A DNA stretch of 8,574 nt, taken from an uncultured Clostridia bacterium. GTDB taxonomy: Bacteria > Bacillota > Clostridia > Christensenellales > Borkfalkiaceae. Position 1 is the stretch's first letter, and every line of letters begins with the position of its first letter. The stretch covers positions 1 to 8,574 of the forward strand of contig CAMWKX010000044.1 in NCBI GenBank assembly GCA_947174955.1, given 5' to 3'. Positions 6,895-8,574 of this stretch are shown piece by piece. A program made the position numbers and the translations under genes. The notes beneath the pieces are model-generated. The model saw nothing but the letters and a program-made list of their open reading frames with translations. It ran no database searches and had not been told where the DNA came from.

Positions 6895-8025
6895 TTATAC
6901 CGCAAGCGCCAAAAGCAGCATAACGCCTGTTAAAATAATCAAAAACGAGAAATTGAAGGCGGAGAAGATTCCGAGATATTTTCCGCCCTTGCCGGGGTTG
7001 TGCGTGCAGTATTCTCTGAAAGTGATTAAGCTTGCAAGCGAGGATATGAGCGTTCCGACTCCGCCGATATTAACGCCTATCAAAAGGGGCGCGTAATTAT
7101 CCGTGAACTGCGACAGAAGTATCGCCGACGGAACGTTGCTTATCACTTGACACGACAGTACGCTGAACATCAAAGTGTTCAATCCCAGAAGATAGGAAAA
7201 GAAGGAGCGCACGGCTTCTATCCTCGCCATATTCCCCGCAAATATAAAGAAGAATACGAATGTAAATAGCAAGGGATAATCGACGGCTAAAAGTGCCTTT
7301 CTGTCCGCGATCAAGAGAACGAGCAGTATAACGGGCAACCCTATCCAATAGGGAATTACCCTGAAAACCATAACTATGGAAAGTGTAAACAGCACGAGAT
7401 ACAAAGCGGTGCGCTTGGGTTCGGGGCTGGCGGTTTCGCCCTCGAAAACGAGCGGCTCTTTTTTTACGAAAATAAAACAGCATATCGTAATCAAAAATAT
7501 GGATATGGCGAACGGTATGACCATAATGCCCATAAATTCAAGCGTGGGTATTGCGAATTTGGAATAGAGATACAGGTTTTGCGGATTGCCGAACGGAGTA
7601 AGCATACCGCCGAGGTTTGCTGCAATATTCTGCATAACGAAGGTGAAAATCATATACTTTTCTTTCTTCGTTTTGGTAAGCACGAGGAAGCCGAGCGGCA
7701 GAAAGGTCAAAAGCGCCATATCGTTTGCAATGAGCATAGAGCCGATAAACGTGATATATACGAGCGCCAAAACCGAGCTTCTCGCCGATTTGAAAATTTT
7801 GACCGTTCTGTCGGCGAGGAAGTAAAAGAAGTTGACGTTTTTAAGCGCGCAGACGATGGCGAGCACCGCCCAAAGGCAGGACAGGGTGCGCAAATCGAAA
7901 TAATCAAGGTACCTTTTATCGGGCGGCACGAAAAAGCAAGTCACGATTGCCAGAAACAAAGCAATCAGCATAACGATATTTTTGCGGGCAAACCTGCCCG
8001 CTATTTTTAAGAACCCGCTTTTCAT
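6895..8025 (-). CDS. Membrane permease of the ArsB/NhaD/SLC13-like ion transporter superfamily
   Basis: Strongly hydrophobic protein of 376 residues with roughly ten membrane segments, the first starting about residue 17 after a basic N-terminus. It shows the two-fold internal pattern of this superfamily. The first half has SMLIANDMALLTFLP (96-110) and NLGGMLTPFGNPQNLY (137-152). The second half has ISNVPSAILLSQF (295-307) and NIGGVGTLISSLAS (319-332), the re-entrant substrate/ion-binding regions. Members move citrate or dicarboxylates, arsenite, or exchange Na+/H+; the substrate here cannot be decided. It is slightly shorter than many relatives but has both halves. The ATG at 8025 is the first start after an in-frame stop at 8050-8052. 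Neither it nor the next in-frame ATG (residue 19) has a Shine-Dalgarno. Convergent with the glycosyltransferase and divergent from spoIIID, it is not part of the glycan operon. Confidence 0.82.
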   Translation of the reverse strand: MKSGFLKIAGRFARKNIVMLIALFLAIVTCFFVPPDKRYLDYFDLRTLSCLWAVLAIVCALKNVNFFYFLADRTVKIFKSARSSVLALVYITFIGSMLIANDMALLTFLPLGFLVLTKTKKEKYMIFTFVMQNIAANLGGMLTPFGNPQNLYLYSKFAIPTLEFMGIMVIPFAISIFLITICCFIFVKKEPLVFEGETASPEPKRTALYLVLFTLSIVMVFRVIPYWIGLPVILLVLLIADRKALLAVDYPLLFTFVFFFIFAGNMARIEAVRSFFSYLLGLNTLMFSVLSCQVISNVPSAILLSQFTDNYAPLLIGVNIGGVGTLISSLASLITFREYCTHNPGKGGKYLGIFSAFNFSFLIILTGVMLLLALAV

Positions 8026-8032
8026 AAACCGT

Positions 8033-8062
8033 ATTATATCACTAATTTTTTAAAAAGGTAAA
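8033..8062 (-). promoter_or_regulatory. Probable sigma-A promoter of the permease gene
   Basis: Read on the minus strand: TTTACC at 8062-8057, an 18 bp spacer, then TATAAT at 8038-8033 preceded by TGA, giving an extended -10 (TGnTATAAT). The predicted start of transcription falls around 8026-8025, at or next to the ATG, leaving almost no leader. Confidence 0.55.
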
Positions 8063-8089
8063 CAAAAATTACGCGGTTGTCTAAAACGC

Positions 8090-8118
8090 TCATAATTCGA
8101 CATAATCCCACATATATT
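8090..8118 (+). promoter_or_regulatory. Tentative promoter region of spoIIID (sigma-E-like, or sigma-A-like alternative)
   Basis: TCATAATT (8090-8097), a 13 bp spacer and CATATATT (8111-8118) resemble the sigma-E consensus used for spoIIID in known spore-formers. A sigma-A-like alternative is TTGTCT (8077-8082), 18 bp, CATAAT (8101-8106). Neither is decisive. The first would start transcription near 8125, leaving almost no leader and removing the 5' arm of the inverted repeat below; the second would start near 8113. Confidence 0.25.
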
Positions 8119-8147
8119 TACCCAAGAGGGGTAATGATATGTGGGAT
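8105..8147 (+). repeat. Long inverted repeat spanning the spoIIID ribosome binding site and start codon
   Basis: ATCCCACATAT (8105-8115) is a perfect 11 bp inverted match of ATATGTGGGAT (8137-8147). After a two-base mismatch (8116-8117 against 8135-8136) a further 6 bp pair, TTACCC (8118-8123) with GGGTAA (8129-8134), leaving the five-base loop AAGAG. In RNA the Shine-Dalgarno (8126-8132) and the AUG (8139-8141) would both be in the structure. As DNA it could equally be a dimer operator, with arm centres 32 bp apart. Confidence 0.6.
8126..8132 (+). promoter_or_regulatory. Ribosome binding site of spoIIID
   Basis: GAGGGGT ends 6 bp before ATG 8139. It favours this start over the in-frame ATG at 8154, which has no comparable site upstream. 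Confidence 0.65.
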
Positions 8148-8399
8148 ATTCATATGCGCATACTTGCAGAAGCGGAGTATATAGTCAAGACGAACAGCAC
8201 GGTGCGCGCGTGCGCCAACCACTTCGGAATTTCCAAATCAACCGTACATAAGGACGTTACGGAGCGTTTGGAGGAAATAGATAAAAAACTCTTTGAAAAC
8301 GTGAGAGAGGTGCTCGACAAAAACCTTTCCGAACGGCATATACGCGGCGGACTGGCAACCAAAAGCAAATACGAACGCGCAAGGAAAAATTTTTCATAA
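8139..8399 (+). CDS. spoIIID: Sporulation transcriptional regulator SpoIIID
   Basis: Small DNA-binding protein of the mother-cell line. In Bacillus it acts after sigma-E to switch genes on and off before sigma-K. The 86 residues match the family end to end: M-x-D-x-I at the N-terminus, a helix with EYIVKTNSTVR, the helix-turn-helix ACANHFGISKSTVHKDVTERL (about 22-44, recognition helix KSTVHKDV), and the conserved basic C-terminal stretch RHIRGGLATKSKY (66-78), which in SpoIIID also contacts DNA. Length is close to the Bacillus protein (93). The ATG at 8139 is chosen because of GAGGGGT upstream and because the M-x-D-x-I start is conserved. It stands alone, divergent from the permease and separated from the next gene by that gene's own promoter. 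Its presence indicates a spore-former or recent descendant of one. Confidence 0.95.
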   Translation: MWDIHMRILAEAEYIVKTNSTVRACANHFGISKSTVHKDVTERLEEIDKKLFENVREVLDKNLSERHIRGGLATKSKYERARKNFS

Positions 8400-8430
8400 A
8401 AATTACACGCGAACGCTCGCTTTATAATTT
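8400..8430 (+). terminator. Weak candidate terminator after spoIIID
   Basis: Just past the stop codon, AAATTA (8400-8405) can pair with TAATTT (8425-8430) around an inner stem GCGA/TCGC (8409-8412, 8417-8420) with an ACGC loop, followed by a short TTTAT. The stem is interrupted and the T-run is short, so this is only a possibility. Confidence 0.2.
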
Positions 8431-8457
8431 GGCAATTGCTTTATCTTATGATATAAT
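8429..8457 (+). promoter_or_regulatory. Strong sigma-A promoter of the activase-like gene
   Basis: TTGGCA (8429-8434), a 17 bp spacer and a perfect TATAAT (8452-8457) preceded by TGA, an extended -10. The predicted transcript starts near 8464, giving a leader of about 25 bases with a modest AAGGT (8479-8483) before ATG 8489. It implies housekeeping expression independent of spoIIID. Confidence 0.8.
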
Positions 8458-8488
8458 TTATTCGGTATATTATTGCATAAGGTAAAGT

Positions 8489-8574
8489 ATGGCTAATCTT
8501 TTGGGCATTGACGTCGGTTCGACTACCGTCAAGGTGGTGGCAATCGACGGGAACGGAACAATTTTATATAAGTC
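8489..8574 (+). CDS. Acyl-CoA dehydratase activase-like ATPase (BadF/HgdC family), 3' end cut
   Basis: Only the first 28 codons are in the window. They give M-A-N-L-L followed by GIDVGSTTVKVVAID and GNGTILYKS, the phosphate-1 motif of ASKHA-fold ATPases in the form typical of 2-hydroxyacyl-CoA dehydratase activases (HgdC and the much longer COG3580/DUF2229-type proteins). Those proteins use ATP to drive an electron from an iron-sulfur cluster into a partner enzyme. The wording L-L-G-I-D-V-G-S-T-T-V-K-V-V is more like these than like sugar kinases or FtsA. A strong promoter lies upstream. The long form cannot be told from the short one because the cysteines and the rest of the protein lie beyond the edge. 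Confidence 0.7.
   Translation, partial: MANLLGIDVGSTTVKVVAIDGNGTILYK

Noticed and set aside
6870..6930. Bidirectional terminator between the converging glycosyltransferase and permease genes
   Set aside because: Only a four-base stem (GCGG/CCGC) without a T-run can be drawn; no convincing intrinsic terminator is present.
7579..8010. 143-codon open frame on the + strand opposite the permease
   Set aside because: The translation is charged and low in pattern, a mirror of hydrophobic codons on the other strand; the permease has clear family motifs.
8384..8395. Perfect palindrome GAAAAATTTTTC at the end of spoIIID
   Set aside because: It has no loop and lies in the coding sequence; an A-run followed by a T-run is common by chance in AT-rich DNA.
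8154..8399. Shorter spoIIID start at the second in-frame ATG
   Set aside because: It has no good ribosome binding site and would remove the conserved M-x-D-x-I N-terminus.
1..8574. CRISPR array, insertion sequence, tRNA or phage genes
   Set aside because: No spaced repeats, transposase motifs, tRNA folds or phage protein families were seen on either strand.

Overview
The window looks like a chromosomal segment from an endospore-forming, anaerobic member of the Bacillota (Clostridia-like), probably an uncultured lineage. Three things support this. There is a clear SpoIIID sporulation regulator. AGGAGA/AAGGAGA-type ribosome binding sites sit a few bases ahead of several starts. The right edge opens a gene whose N-terminus matches the 2-hydroxyacyl-CoA dehydratase activase (BadF/HgdC) family of anaerobes. 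No finer taxonomic call can be defended from sequence alone.

Bases 1-6882 are one tightly packed co-directional cluster on the + strand, with gaps of 3-22 bp. In order it encodes a sulfotransferase-like protein (cut by the left edge), a LicD-family phosphotransferase, 2-aminoethylphosphonate (AEP) transaminase, phosphoenolpyruvate mutase with a fused N-terminal cytidylyltransferase-like domain, a LicC-like nucleotidyltransferase, phosphonopyruvate decarboxylase and a family 2 glycosyltransferase. Together they read as a complete route: PEP to phosphonopyruvate (AepX), to phosphonoacetaldehyde (AepY), to AEP (PhnW-type), to CMP-AEP (LicC-like enzyme), then transfer of the AEP-phosphate group to a glycan by LicD. 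The glycosyltransferase and sulfotransferase-like protein would act on the same surface polymer. The cluster is the right-hand end of what is probably a capsule, teichoic-acid or exopolysaccharide locus.

Bases 6895-8025 (minus strand) hold a polytopic permease of the ArsB/NhaD/SLC13-like ion transporter superfamily. It converges on the glycosyltransferase with only 12 bp between the stop codons and no visible intrinsic terminator. Its best promoter puts the predicted transcript start almost on the ATG.

Bases 8026-8574 hold a 113 bp divergent region, spoIIID, an 89 bp spacer with a strong extended -10 promoter, and the start of the activase-like gene. The spoIIID start region lies in a striking inverted repeat (8105-8147) that could fold the Shine-Dalgarno sequence and AUG into a hairpin. 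No tRNA, rRNA, CRISPR array, insertion sequence or attachment site was seen, and no gene-free stretch exceeds 113 bp.
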